The notes under the pieces were generated by a model. That model was not told the origin of the DNA, made no database searches, and saw only the letters and a program-made list of their open reading frames with translations. Source: Methylopila henanensis (GTDB lineage Bacteria; Pseudomonadota; Alphaproteobacteria; Rhizobiales; Methylopilaceae). Taken from it: 64,000 nt of DNA. The stretch lies in contig NZ_JBHUER010000008.1 of the NCBI RefSeq assembly GCF_042681025.1, forward strand, positions 350,607 to 414,606. Reading direction: 5' to 3'. Both the position numbers and the translations under genes were made by a program. This document shows positions 44,059-52,533 of this stretch, piece by piece; position 1 is the stretch's first letter, and each line of letters begins with the position of its first letter.

Positions 44059-44254
44059 CGACGCCGCGCGCATCGACGCGCTCGAAGAGCGCATCGCCTA
44101 TCAGGACGAGGCGATCGAGACGCTGAACCAGACCGTCACCGCGCAATGGGCGGTGATCGACGCGCTGAAGCGCGAGGTGGCCGCGCTCGGCGAACGGCTG
44201 GAGGACGCCGTCTCCGGCCCCGCGCCGGTGGACCGTCCGCCGCCGCACTACTGA
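44051..44254 (+). CDS. slyX: SlyX family protein
   Basis: 67 residues, a short coiled coil (RIDALEERIAYQDEAIETLN) ending in a Pro/His tail (DRPPPHY), the standard SlyX shape. Its role is unknown in all species. The ATG lies inside the end of trhO, overlapping by eight bases, and its stop overlaps the next start (TGATG), so it is translationally coupled on both sides. Confidence 0.9.
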   Translation: MADDAARIDALEERIAYQDEAIETLNQTVTAQWAVIDALKREVAALGERLEDAVSGPAPVDRPPPHY

Positions 44255-44949
44255 TGGCCGGCGCGCCTCCGCGCCCCGCGCGCTTCATCGCCCAGACGGA
44301 GCTCGACGGCGCGCTCGACGCGCTGTGCGCGCGCGATCCCCGCCTCGCGGCGGCGCGCGCCGCGTCCGAGCCGCCTCAGCCCCGCGCGCTGGCGCCGGAC
44401 CTGTCCGGCCTCGTCTGGGTGGTCAACTCCCAGCTCATCTCCGTCGCCGCCGCCCGCGCCATCCACGGCCGGCTGGAGACGGCGCTCGGGCGGATCGACC
44501 ACGCCAGCCTCTCCGCCGCCTCCGACGAGACGATCCGGGCGGCGGGCCTGTCCCGGCCGAAGCTCCGCACGGTGCGCGCGCTCTGCGCGGCGGTCGACGC
44601 CGGCCTCGACGTGCCCGGCCTCGAACGGCTCGACGACGGCGAGGCGCGGGCGCGCCTCGTCGCCATACCGGGCGTCGGACCCTGGACCGCGGACGTGTTC
44701 CTGCTGTTCGCCCATGGCCGCGCGGACGTCTTCCCCGCCGGAGACCTCGCGGTGCAGGAGGCGATGCGGCGCGCGCTCGGGCTGCCGGCGCGGCCGGACG
44801 CCCGCGCCGCGGAGCGAATCGCCGAGGACTGGCGGCCCCTGCGCGGAGTGGCGGCGCGCCTGCTCTGGGCCTATTACCTGACCCGGCGCGGCGGGCGCGA
44901 CCGCGCGCCGGCGCCCCATGCGCCCGAGACTCTGGAGGAGACCGCATGA
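44254..44949 (+). CDS. DNA-3-methyladenine glycosylase (AlkA-like)
   Basis: 231 residues of the HhH-GPD superfamily. The helix-hairpin-helix is AIPGVGPWTADVFLL and the catalytic aspartate is D164 in FPAGDLAVQEAM. It should remove alkylated bases from DNA in the cytoplasm. It lacks the N-terminal domain of E. coli AlkA, like the shorter family members. The start is fixed by the TGATG overlap with slyX. A different damaged base is possible. Confidence 0.9.
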   Translation: MAGAPPRPARFIAQTELDGALDALCARDPRLAAARAASEPPQPRALAPDLSGLVWVVNSQLISVAAARAIHGRLETALGRIDHASLSAASDETIRAAGLSRPKLRTVRALCAAVDAGLDVPGLERLDDGEARARLVAIPGVGPWTADVFLLFAHGRADVFPAGDLAVQEAMRRALGLPARPDARAAERIAEDWRPLRGVAARLLWAYYLTRRGGRDRAPAPHAPETLEETA

Positions 44950-45632
44950 CGACCGCGATCGACGGACCCCGCCTCGCCCCGGCTTCCGGCGCGGCCAAAT
45001 CGCTGGTCGTGTTCCTGCACGGCTACGGCGCGGACGGTAACGACCTGATCGCGATCGGCCGCGAATGGCGCAAGCTCCTGCCGGACGCGGCCTTCGTCGC
45101 CCCGCACGCGCCGGAGCGCTGCATGGCCTCGCCGTCCGGCCGGCAATGGTTCCCGCTGACCTTCCGCGACCCGGACGAGCGCCGCCGCGGCGTGATCGCG
45201 GCCACGCCGGGACTGAACGCGTTTCTCGACGCCGAGCTCTCCCGCACCGGCCTCGGGCCGGACCGGCTCGCGCTCGTCGGCTTCAGCCAGGGCACGATGA
45301 TGGCGCTACACGCCGGGCTGCGCCGGCCCACGCCGCCGGCCGCGATCCTCGGCTATTCCGGCATGCTGGTGCAGCCCGAGGCGCTGAAGACCGAGGCGAC
45401 GGGCAAGCCGCCGATCCTGCTGGTGCATGGCGACCGCGACGAGGTCATCCCGGTTGACGCGCTGTTCGCGGCCATGGACGGGCTCGCCGCCGCGGAGATC
45501 CCGGTCGAATGGCATCTCGCGCCCGGGCTCGGCCACGGCATCGACGGCGAGGGCCTCCGCCAGGGCGCCGCATTTCTCGCCAGCGCGCTGAAACCGCGCA
45601 GGACAAGCCTTCGGGGCGCTTCACAAGCGTGA
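44946..45632 (+). CDS. Carboxylesterase/phospholipase (alpha/beta hydrolase)
   Basis: 228 residues of the YpfH/acyl-protein-thioesterase group. The nucleophile motif is GFSQG at 112-116 (S114), with Asp in HGDRDEVIP and His in GLGHGID. FLHGYGADGNDL forms the oxyanion region. There is no signal peptide, so it is cytoplasmic. The ATG overlaps the glycosylase stop. The natural substrate is not known; short-chain esters are hydrolysed by relatives. Confidence 0.9.
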   Translation: MTTAIDGPRLAPASGAAKSLVVFLHGYGADGNDLIAIGREWRKLLPDAAFVAPHAPERCMASPSGRQWFPLTFRDPDERRRGVIAATPGLNAFLDAELSRTGLGPDRLALVGFSQGTMMALHAGLRRPTPPAAILGYSGMLVQPEALKTEATGKPPILLVHGDRDEVIPVDALFAAMDGLAAAEIPVEWHLAPGLGHGIDGEGLRQGAAFLASALKPRRTSLRGASQA

Positions 45633-45693
45633 CACACGACATATAGACTATCCCCAGCGTCGCCCGACGCGGCGCGCTGTCGAGGAGTGCTCG

Positions 45694-46251
45694 GTGACGA
45701 TCGCCGTATCGCCTGATGCGTGTCCGGCCTTGGTTCTGAACGCGGACTACAGGCCGCTCAGTTATTACCCGTTGTCCCTGTGGTCGTGGCAGGACGCCAT
45801 CAAGGCGATCTTCCTCGACCGCGTGAACGTGCTCTCCCATTACGAGCGCGCGGTGCACAGCCCAAGCTTCGAGATGAAGCTGCCCTCGGTCGTGTGCCTG
45901 AAAACCTACGTCAAACCATCGCGAAATCCCGCCTTCACGCGGTTCAACGTGTTCCTGCGCGACCGCTTCTCCTGCCAGTACTGCGGCACGCGCGAGGAGC
46001 TGACCTTCGACCACGTCGTCCCCCGCTCCCGCGGCGGCCAGACGACGTGGGAGAACGTCGTGGCGGCCTGCTCGCCCTGCAATCTGAAGAAGGGCGGTCA
46101 GATGCCGGCGGATTGCGGCATGTGGCCGGCGCAGCCGCCGTTCCAGCCCTCGGTCCACGACCTGCACCAGAACGGACGGGCGTTCCCGCCGAACTACCTG
46201 CACGACAGCTGGCTCGACTATCTCTACTGGGACAGCGAGCTGGAGCCGTAA
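45694..46251 (+). CDS. HNH endonuclease
   Basis: 185 residues from a GTG with CGAGGAG upstream. The HNH core is intact: CxxC zinc knuckles at C94/C97 and C126/C129, with catalytic H107 (DH) and N121 and N130 in the motif NVVAACSPCN. The N-terminus LVLNADYRPLSYYPLSLWSW is shared by a family conserved across Hyphomicrobiales chromosomes, so it is likely a housekeeping nuclease and not a homing or phage enzyme. Target unknown. Confidence 0.92.
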   Translation: MTIAVSPDACPALVLNADYRPLSYYPLSLWSWQDAIKAIFLDRVNVLSHYERAVHSPSFEMKLPSVVCLKTYVKPSRNPAFTRFNVFLRDRFSCQYCGTREELTFDHVVPRSRGGQTTWENVVAACSPCNLKKGGQMPADCGMWPAQPPFQPSVHDLHQNGRAFPPNYLHDSWLDYLYWDSELEP

Positions 46252-46264
46252 GGCCCCGGCCCGG

Positions 46265-47344
46265 CTATTTCATCAGGCCGGCCGCGCGCAGCGCCTTGGT
46301 GATGACCGCCTCCACCGTCGCGGCGACTGGGGCCGGCGACGGGCTCGGGGGCGCCTGCCGCGGCTCGGCCGGCCTCGCGCGCGACGGAACCGACCGGATC
46401 GCCTGCCGGTGGGTCTGCCGGTCCAGCCCCCAGAAGGCGAGCGTCGCCCGCGCCTGGGAGACGCCGACGTCGAGCATGTAGGGCGCGGCCCGTTCGCCCC
46501 TGGCGGCGTCGATCGGCACGCCGTGGTCCATCCCGGCGACGATGTTCAGTTCGACGGCGTCGCCCAGCGCCTTGCGCGTCACCGGGCCGACCTGCGTCTC
46601 CCGCGCCCGGCCCGCGTCGAGGCCATGGACATCGGCCCATTGCGCGAACAGCCCGTCGGCGTTGGCGCGCGCGACCGTCGCGTCCTCCGCGCCCTGCCAG
46701 ATCGTGACGCGCGGCCAGGGCCCCTCATGGGGCGAGGCGGCGCGGACCAGATCGCCCCAGCTCCGCGCGTCGAGGTCGCGTCCCTGGCTCATCGCCGCGA
46801 AGGCCGCGCTGACGCCGTCCGCCGCGCCGAAGGGCAGGCCCGCCACGATCGCCCCGCCCGCGAAGACTTCCGGATAGGACGCGAGCATGACCGCGGCCAT
46901 CGCGCCGCCGGCCGACAGTCCGGTGACGAAAACCCGCTTGCGGTCCAGTCGCCAGCGGGCGGTCATGGTCTCGATCATCTGGCGGATGGAGGCGGCCTCG
47001 CCCTTGTCGCGCGCCGCGCGGTGCGGCGCGAACCACGAGAAGCAGAGCTTGGGGTTGTTGACGCGGCGCTGCTCCGGATAGAGCACGGCGAAACGGTGCT
47101 CGTCGGCGAGCGCGGTCCAGCCGGCGGACGCCTCGTAGCCGCCGGCGAGCTGGGTGCAGCCGTGCAGCACCACGACCAGCGGCGCGCCGGGCTTAAGGCC
47201 CGGAGGCGCATAGGCCTTCAGCGCGAGGCCGCCGGGATTGGAGCCGAAGTCCCGCACCGCCCGGAGCCTGGAGCCGCCGCTTCCGCCGCCGCCCTCGGGC
47301 CGGAACCGGCGCATGCCGGCGCCGGCGTCGCCTGTATCGGCCAT
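46265..47344 (-). CDS. PHB depolymerase family esterase
   Basis: 359 residues, alpha/beta hydrolase of the LpqC/poly-3-hydroxybutyrate depolymerase group. The lipase box is GLSAGG with S144, and the oxyanion part is VVVLHGCTQLAGGYEASAG. No signal peptide is visible: the N-terminus is a Gly-rich disordered stretch (residues 10-28). It has a Pro/Ala-rich C-terminal tail. TAAGGAGA is a strong ribosome site. Whether the substrate is intracellular polyester or another ester is open. Confidence 0.88.
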   Translation of the reverse strand: MADTGDAGAGMRRFRPEGGGGSGGSRLRAVRDFGSNPGGLALKAYAPPGLKPGAPLVVVLHGCTQLAGGYEASAGWTALADEHRFAVLYPEQRRVNNPKLCFSWFAPHRAARDKGEAASIRQMIETMTARWRLDRKRVFVTGLSAGGAMAAVMLASYPEVFAGGAIVAGLPFGAADGVSAAFAAMSQGRDLDARSWGDLVRAASPHEGPWPRVTIWQGAEDATVARANADGLFAQWADVHGLDAGRARETQVGPVTRKALGDAVELNIVAGMDHGVPIDAARGERAAPYMLDVGVSQARATLAFWGLDRQTHRQAIRSVPSRARPAEPRQAPPSPSPAPVAATVEAVITKALRAAGLMK

Positions 47345-47531
47345 GGATGCGATCTCCTTACGCCGCGACGCCGGTGGCGCCGCTTGGCATACCGACATGG
47401 ATACCGCATCGCACACGTCAATGCTGCAACGCAATATGACACAGGGCGGGCGCGCATGGCTCGCCTGCATGGATCGCAGGCCCACAAACCACTATGGTCC
47501 GCCCGTTTTTCGATTTCCGGAGTTTCCGCCC

Positions 47532-47786
47532 ATGTCCGACACGCCGCCCGACCGGCTTTCCGTCCACCCCGGCAGCCCGTTCTACGACGAGGGCGCGCTG
47601 ACGCGCGGCGTGGGCATACGCTTCAAGGGCGCCGAGAAGACCAATGTGGAGGAGTATTCGGTCAGCGAGGGCTGGATCCGCGTCGCTGCCGGCGCCGCGA
47701 AGGACCGCTTCGGCAATCCCATGACCCTGCTGCTGAAGGGCAAGGTCGAGCCGTACTTCCGCGACGTCGCCGATCAGGCCTCCTGA
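47532..47786 (+). CDS. DUF3297 small protein
   Basis: 84 residues (MSDTPPDRLSVHPGSPFYDE) matching DUF3297, a small conserved family of unknown function found across Proteobacteria. The closing part LLLKGKVEPYFRD is characteristic. It has no signal peptide or membrane helix. A stem-loop cluster follows its stop. Confidence 0.88.
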   Translation: MSDTPPDRLSVHPGSPFYDEGALTRGVGIRFKGAEKTNVEEYSVSEGWIRVAAGAAKDRFGNPMTLLLKGKVEPYFRDVADQAS

Positions 47787-47830
47787 CCGGAACCAGCGGG
47801 CCCAAAGAGCCTCGTCGTCCTCCGGCTTGC

Positions 47831-47960
47831 GTTCAGATCGGCTTTTGCCGATCTGAACGCACTTTGGGAAGGAGACTCGAAAACATTCGAGTTTCCGGAG
47901 GACCCATCGTCGACGTCGAGCTCAACGCCTGACATGAATGGTCCGGTCAAGCCGGACCAT
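47831..47960. repeat. Three tandem stem-loops between DUF3297 and the reductase gene
   Basis: Stem 1: GTTCAGATCGGC (47831-47842) pairs perfectly with 47847-47858 across TTTT. Stem 2: ACTCGAA (47875-47881) with TTCGAGT (47886-47892). Stem 3: ATGGTCCGG (47938-47946) with CCGGACCAT (47952-47960). They lie between convergent genes, so two-way termination is plausible; stem 3 resembles dispersed palindromes of this order. Confidence 0.6.
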
Positions 47961-47990
47961 GACGAAGGGCGAGAAGGAAAGGGCGTCGTC

Positions 47991-49022
47991 TCAGCCGTTG
48001 GCGGCCTTCGCCAGCGGCGCGTCGTCGGCGACGCTCTCGGGGAAGGTCGGATAGAGGCCAAGCGACCGTCCCATCTGCTTCGTCAGGCCGAGCACGAGGT
48101 CGATGTTCGGGGTCGCGACCTTCGCGAGGCGGCCCATCTCCTGCACCGCGGAAAGCAGCGCGTCGAGTTCGATCGCCTTGCCGGCCTCGACGTCCTGCAG
48201 CATCGAGGTCCGGTGCGCGCCGACCTTGGCCGCGCCGTTGATGCGGCGCTCAACATCCACCTTGAAGGTCGCGCCGAAGGTTTCGCCGATCGTCTGCGCC
48301 TCCAGCATCATACTTTTCGCGAGCGCCCGCGTCGCCGGGTCGGTCGCGATCACGTCAAGCGTGGCGCGCGTCAGCGCGGAGATCGGGTTGAAGCACAGGT
48401 TTCCCCAGAGCTTCAGCCAGATGTCGTCGCGGATGTCGTCATAGACCCGCGCCCTGAGCCCGCTGGCGTCGATCGCGTCGGCGAGCTTTGCGAGACGCGC
48501 TGTCCTGCGGCGGTTCGGCTCCCCGAGCCCGAAGGCGTCGCCGTAGATGTGCCGGACGACGCCCGGCTCGGCGATCTCGGTCGCGGGGTAGACCGTGCCG
48601 CCGATCACCCGCTCCGGGCCGATGGCGTTCCACTGCCGGTCGCCGGGATCGACGCTCTGGAGCCGCAGGTCGGCGTGAGGCCCCTCGAGGCCGTGGAAGT
48701 ACCACCACGGCACGCCGTTCTGCATCGTCACGACAGCGGTGTGGTCGCCCAGCAGCGGCGCCATGTCCTCGGCGGACTCCCAGGCCTGATGCGCCTTGAG
48801 CCCGTTGATGACGTAGTCCTGCGGGCCGAGCTCGGCGGCGTTCCTGGTCGCGGGCATCTCGGCCGTGAGCTCGCGGCCGTCGATCAGCAGCTTCAGCCCC
48901 CGCTCGCGGATCGCGGCGAGGTGCGGCCCGCGCGCGACGAGCGACACGTCCACGCCCGACCGCTTGAGCATCACGGCCATGTATCCGCCGATCGCGCCCG
49001 CGCCGTAGATGCAGATTTTCAT
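47991..49022 (-). CDS. 2-dehydropantoate 2-reductase
   Basis: 343 residues. The Rossmann motif GAGAIGGYMA opens the protein, and the C-terminal ApbA domain has DIWLKLWGNLCFNPISALT and GAHRTSMLQDVEAGKAIELD. The family reduces ketopantoate to pantoate for coenzyme A synthesis using NADPH. Several paralogues act on other 2-keto acids, so the panE label is not certain. The ribosome site is weak. It is in a tight leftward set behind the YciI gene. Confidence 0.88.
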   Translation of the reverse strand: MKICIYGAGAIGGYMAVMLKRSGVDVSLVARGPHLAAIRERGLKLLIDGRELTAEMPATRNAAELGPQDYVINGLKAHQAWESAEDMAPLLGDHTAVVTMQNGVPWWYFHGLEGPHADLRLQSVDPGDRQWNAIGPERVIGGTVYPATEIAEPGVVRHIYGDAFGLGEPNRRRTARLAKLADAIDASGLRARVYDDIRDDIWLKLWGNLCFNPISALTRATLDVIATDPATRALAKSMMLEAQTIGETFGATFKVDVERRINGAAKVGAHRTSMLQDVEAGKAIELDALLSAVQEMGRLAKVATPNIDLVLGLTKQMGRSLGLYPTFPESVADDAPLAKAANG

Positions 49023-49080
49023 CGCGTTCGTTCTTTCCCGCGTCCTACCGGTCCCGAAAAGCCCAATTTCGCCGCGCCGC

Positions 49081-49413
49081 TCACACGGCCGACCAGGCGA
49101 CGCCGTTGGCGGCGTCGAAGACGGTCTCAACGGGCTTGATCGCGTAGGACAGCAGCCCGGCCGCCACGGCCGGGTCGCGCTCGAGCGTCGCCCGAGCGTC
49201 GTCGCTGTCGCGCGCGGCGAGAAGCAGCATGCCGCCGTCTTCCGCGGTGAACGGGCCTGCGAACAGCAGCCGGCCGCTCTCGAACAGCCCGCCGAGCGCA
49301 GTAAGATGCGCGCCGAGCGTGGCCGCGTCCTGTTCGTCGATGGACTTGCCGGCGACCCATGACGGCCCCGGCGAGAACAGGACGAGGTGGTTCACGGATC
49401 GCGGCTCCGTCAC
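49081..49413 (-). CDS. YciI-like protein
   Basis: 110 residues from the GTG overlapping the upstream stop (GTGA). The ferredoxin-like YciI pattern is seen in RSVNHLVLFSPGPSWVAGKS and LLFAGPFTAEDGGMLLLAAR, ending with an acidic, Ala-rich tail. Relatives are small possible hydrolases or binding proteins with no settled role. Coupling to the CoA-ligase alpha subunit suggests a related task. Confidence 0.8.
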   Translation of the reverse strand: MTEPRSVNHLVLFSPGPSWVAGKSIDEQDAATLGAHLTALGGLFESGRLLFAGPFTAEDGGMLLLAARDSDDARATLERDPAVAAGLLSYAIKPVETVFDAANGVAWSAV

Positions 49414-50291
49414 GAGACGCGCGCCAGCGCCTCGGCCATCACGCGCCCGACGAGATTGGCGCTCGGCGCGACGCGGACGCCCGCCTTCTCGAGCGCGGCG
49501 ACCTTCGCGGCGACGTCGGCCGCGCCGCTCAGCGCCAGAGCGCCGGCGTGGCCCATGCGCCGTTCGGCCGGCGCGTGGGCGCCGACGATGAGGGCGACGA
49601 TCGGCTTCGACGGCCGCGTCTCGGCGACGTAGTCGGCGACCTCGTGCTCCTGGGCTCCGCCGATCTCGCCGATCAGGATCAGGCCGTCGGTGCCGGGATC
49701 GGCGAGGAACAGCTCGACGCAGTCGCGCATCGACAGGCCGTGGATCGGATCGCCGCCCACGCCGACCGTGGTCGACTGGCCGAGGCCGGCCGCGGTGACC
49801 TGCGCCACCACCTCGGAGGTGAGCGAGGCCGAGCGCGACACGATTCCGACGCCGCCCGGCCGCTCGCTGCCCGTCGCCATGACGCCGAGCTTGGCGACGC
49901 CGGGCGCCAGCACGCCTTGGCTGTTCGCGCCCACGAGCCGCGTGCGGGAGCCTGCGAGCGCCTCGCGCACGCGCACCATGTCGAGCACCGGAACGCGCTC
50001 GGTGACCGCGACGACGAGAGGGACCTCGGCCTCGATCGCCTCGATCATGGCCGCCGCGGCGGAGGCCGGCGGCACGAAGATGATGCTGGCGTTGGCGCCG
50101 GTCGCGTCGCGCGCCTCCGCGACCCGGTCGAACACCGGCAGGTTGAGGTGCGAGCGCCCGCCCTTGCCGGGCCGCACGCCGCCGACGACCTTGGTGCCAT
50201 ACTCCATCATCTGCGTGACGTGATGGGTGCCGGCCCAGCCGGTCATGCCCTGGCACAGCACGCGGGTGTCGTTGTCGAGCAGGATCGCCAT
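49410..50291 (-). CDS. Succinyl-CoA-synthetase-like alpha subunit
   Basis: 293 residues: CoA-binding fold then ligase domain. The phosphohistidine is H248 in RRMGHAGAL, and the neighbouring VGVGGDPI and IGEIGGAQEHE are standard. It pairs with the beta chain three bases upstream. The housekeeping sucCD normally lies in a citric-acid-cycle operon, so this is a paralogue; possible acids include malate (serine cycle) or other dicarboxylates. The substrate is not readable from sequence. Confidence 0.88.
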   Translation of the reverse strand: MAILLDNDTRVLCQGMTGWAGTHHVTQMMEYGTKVVGGVRPGKGGRSHLNLPVFDRVAEARDATGANASIIFVPPASAAAAMIEAIEAEVPLVVAVTERVPVLDMVRVREALAGSRTRLVGANSQGVLAPGVAKLGVMATGSERPGGVGIVSRSASLTSEVVAQVTAAGLGQSTTVGVGGDPIHGLSMRDCVELFLADPGTDGLILIGEIGGAQEHEVADYVAETRPSKPIVALIVGAHAPAERRMGHAGALALSGAADVAAKVAALEKAGVRVAPSANLVGRVMAEALARVS

Positions 50292-50294
50292 GGC

Positions 50295-51467
50295 TCAGGC
50301 CCTCCCGGCCGCGACGGAGACGGCGCGGATCGCGGCCGAGCCCATGTCGGGCTCCTCGATCACCGAGCAGCCGAAATTCTTCAGCCGCGAGCGCGCGAAC
50401 TCGGCGTTGAGGCCTGCGAGCCGCACGACGATCGGCAGCGACCGGCCCGAGCGGCGCAGCGCGACGCCGAGCCCTTCCGCGATGGTGTCGCAGGACTGCA
50501 TGCCGCCTCCGTGCACGTTCACAAGCAGCGCCCGGATCGACGGATTGTCGAGCAGCAGCGCGAAGCCGTGGGCGATGTCGAGGCTGGTCGCGGTGGTGCG
50601 GATGTCCATGAAGTTCGCCGGCTTGCCGCCCGCGGCCTTGACCATGTCGAGCGTGGCGAGGCCGAGGCCCGCGCCGTTCGAGACGAGCCCGAGATCGCCG
50701 TCGAGTGGCACGAAGTTGAGCTGGTCGCGGTGGGCCGAGAGCCGGTTGCGGTCGGCCTCGTCCTCGTCGCGCAGCGAGGCGAGGTCCCGGTGGCGGAACA
50801 GCGCGTTGTCGTCGAGCGTCATCTTGACGTCGAGCGCGAGGATGTCCCCGCCGGCCGTCACCGCCAGCGGATTGATCTCGATCAGGCTGGCGTCGAGCTC
50901 GATGAAGGCGCGGCGCAGCCCCTTCACCAGCGCGGCGGCCTTGTCGGCGAGCGCGCCTTCGAGGCCGATGCGCGCGAGGAACGCCGAAAGCTCGCCCGCG
51001 TCCGGCTCGCGGCTGACCGACAGCGGCAGGCGCTCGCGGCTGAGCGCGCCGGCGCGCTCGCGCTCCTCGATGTCGCCGCCGCCCTCGGCCGCGCCGAACA
51101 GCACGAGGCCGCCGGCCGCCGGATCGACGAGAAGCGCGAGGTAGAGCTGGCGCTCCGCCTTCACGCCCTCCTCCACATAGACGCGGCGGACGGTGAGGCC
51201 GTCCTCCCCCGTCTGGGCGGTGGAGAGCTTCTGCCCGAGCATCGCCTCGGCCGCGGAGCGAACCATGGCGGGGCCGTGCGCAAGCCGGACGCCGCCGGCC
51301 TCGCCGCGCGCGCCGGCCTGGATCTGCGCCTTCACCGCGAGCGGCGTGACCCCGAGGTCGCGCGCGACGCTTTCGGCCTCGCCGGCGGTCATCGCGACGG
51401 CGCCGCGCGGCGTCGGGAGCCCGTAATCCGCGAGCAGCCGCTTGGCCTGGAATTCATGCAATCTCAT
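50295..51467 (-). CDS. Succinyl-CoA-synthetase-like beta subunit (divergent)
   Basis: 390 residues with an ATP-grasp N-terminal part (VKAQIQAGARGEAGGVRL, IEINPLAVTAGGDILALD) and a flavodoxin-like ligase part. The usual LDVGGGA loop before the second half is replaced by MDIRTTAT (287-294), and VNIFGG by VNVHGGGM. Both differ from normal SucC and from malate thiokinase, so substrate or mechanism may differ. Its start is ATG 51467. It is transcribed with the alpha subunit and YciI. Confidence 0.87.
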   Translation of the reverse strand: MRLHEFQAKRLLADYGLPTPRGAVAMTAGEAESVARDLGVTPLAVKAQIQAGARGEAGGVRLAHGPAMVRSAAEAMLGQKLSTAQTGEDGLTVRRVYVEEGVKAERQLYLALLVDPAAGGLVLFGAAEGGGDIEERERAGALSRERLPLSVSREPDAGELSAFLARIGLEGALADKAAALVKGLRRAFIELDASLIEINPLAVTAGGDILALDVKMTLDDNALFRHRDLASLRDEDEADRNRLSAHRDQLNFVPLDGDLGLVSNGAGLGLATLDMVKAAGGKPANFMDIRTTATSLDIAHGFALLLDNPSIRALLVNVHGGGMQSCDTIAEGLGVALRRSGRSLPIVVRLAGLNAEFARSRLKNFGCSVIEEPDMGSAAIRAVSVAAGRA

Positions 51468-51526
51468 GGCGTGAGACCCTCCGGCGTGTCCTCGGGCGGC
51501 GCGCTCTCGTCTCCAGCCTATTGGTA

Positions 51527-51603
51527 TAATAGATGCCAAGTCGCGCCTATTGACACAAAGAGTGACGCAGAATGACGCGTTCGCCCAGTTCGACCTCCTA
51601 TTG
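51527..51603 (+). promoter_or_regulatory. Promoter region with three CCTATTG copies before dapD
   Basis: CCTATTG recurs at 51527-51533, 51546-51552 and 51597-51603. The first runs into an extended -10 element TGGTATAAT (TATAAT 51535-51540), and a TTGACA lies at 51550-51555. This region separates the divergent sucC-like gene and dapD and could drive either or both. Confidence 0.5.
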
Positions 51604-51664
51604 ACGCGCGCTTTTCGGCGTCCCAAAGGTCCACGCCTCAAATTCGCGCCGGGAGCCCAGACCT

Positions 51665-52507
51665 ATGAGCCATGCCGACATCGCCGCCGTGATCGACGAC
51701 GCCTGGGAGCGCCGGGCGGAGATCGGCGCCTCCACCACGGGGCCCGTGCGCGAGGCGGTCGAACAGGCGCTGGCGGCGATGGACAAGGGCGAGCTGCGGA
51801 TCGCCACGCCGGAGAACGGCGCCTGGACCGTGCGCCAGTGGGTCAAGAAGGCTGTGCTGCTGTCGTTCCGCCTCAACGACATGGAGCGCATCCCCGGCGG
51901 TCCCGGCGGCGCCGTGTGGTGGGACAAGGTGCCGTCCAAGTTCGACGGCTGGGGCGACGAGCAGTTCAAGGCGGCCGGCTTCCGCGCCGTGCCGGGCTCG
52001 ATCGTGCGCCGCTCGGCCTATGTGGCGCCGAACGTGGTGCTGATGCCGTCCTTCGTGAACGTCGGCGCCTATGTCGACAGCGGCACGATGGTCGACACCT
52101 GGGTCACGGTCGGCTCCTGCGCCCAGATCGGCAAGAACGTGCATCTCTCCGGCGGCGTCGGCATCGGCGGCGTGCTGGAGCCGCTGCAGGCCGGCCCCGT
52201 GATCATCGAGGACGACTGCTTCATCGGCGCGCGCTCCGAGGTCGTGGAGGGCGTCGTCGTCCGCAAGGGCTCGGTGCTCTCCATGGGCGTGTTCATCTCA
52301 GCCACCACCAAGATCATCGACCGCGCCACCGGCGAGGTCTTCGTCGGCGAGGTGCCGGAGTATTCGGTCGTCGTCCCCGGCTCGCTGCCCGGCAAGACGC
52401 TGCCGAACGGCCAGCCCGGCCCGTCGCTCTACTGCGCGGTGATCGTGAAGCGCGTCGACGCCCAGACGCGCTCCAAGACCGCCATCAACGAGCTGCTCAG
52501 GGACTGA
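51665..52507 (+). CDS. dapD: Tetrahydrodipicolinate N-succinyltransferase
   Basis: 280 residues, a left-handed beta-helix trimer that succinylates tetrahydrodipicolinate in lysine and diaminopimelate synthesis. Hexapeptide turns are clear (VLMPSFVNVGAYVDSGTM, CAQIGKNVHLSGGVGIGGVL), and the closing QPGPSLYCAVIVKRVDAQT is characteristic. GGGAG precedes the ATG. dapE follows 26 bases after the stop. Confidence 0.98.
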   Translation: MSHADIAAVIDDAWERRAEIGASTTGPVREAVEQALAAMDKGELRIATPENGAWTVRQWVKKAVLLSFRLNDMERIPGGPGGAVWWDKVPSKFDGWGDEQFKAAGFRAVPGSIVRRSAYVAPNVVLMPSFVNVGAYVDSGTMVDTWVTVGSCAQIGKNVHLSGGVGIGGVLEPLQAGPVIIEDDCFIGARSEVVEGVVVRKGSVLSMGVFISATTKIIDRATGEVFVGEVPEYSVVVPGSLPGKTLPNGQPGPSLYCAVIVKRVDAQTRSKTAINELLRD

Positions 52508-52533
52508 GGGGGCGCCTCGCGGGAGAACGCGTG

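Noticed and set aside
49359..51575. 738-codon plus-strand frame
   Set aside because: Antisense to the CoA-ligase pair, which has clear catalytic motifs on the other strand.
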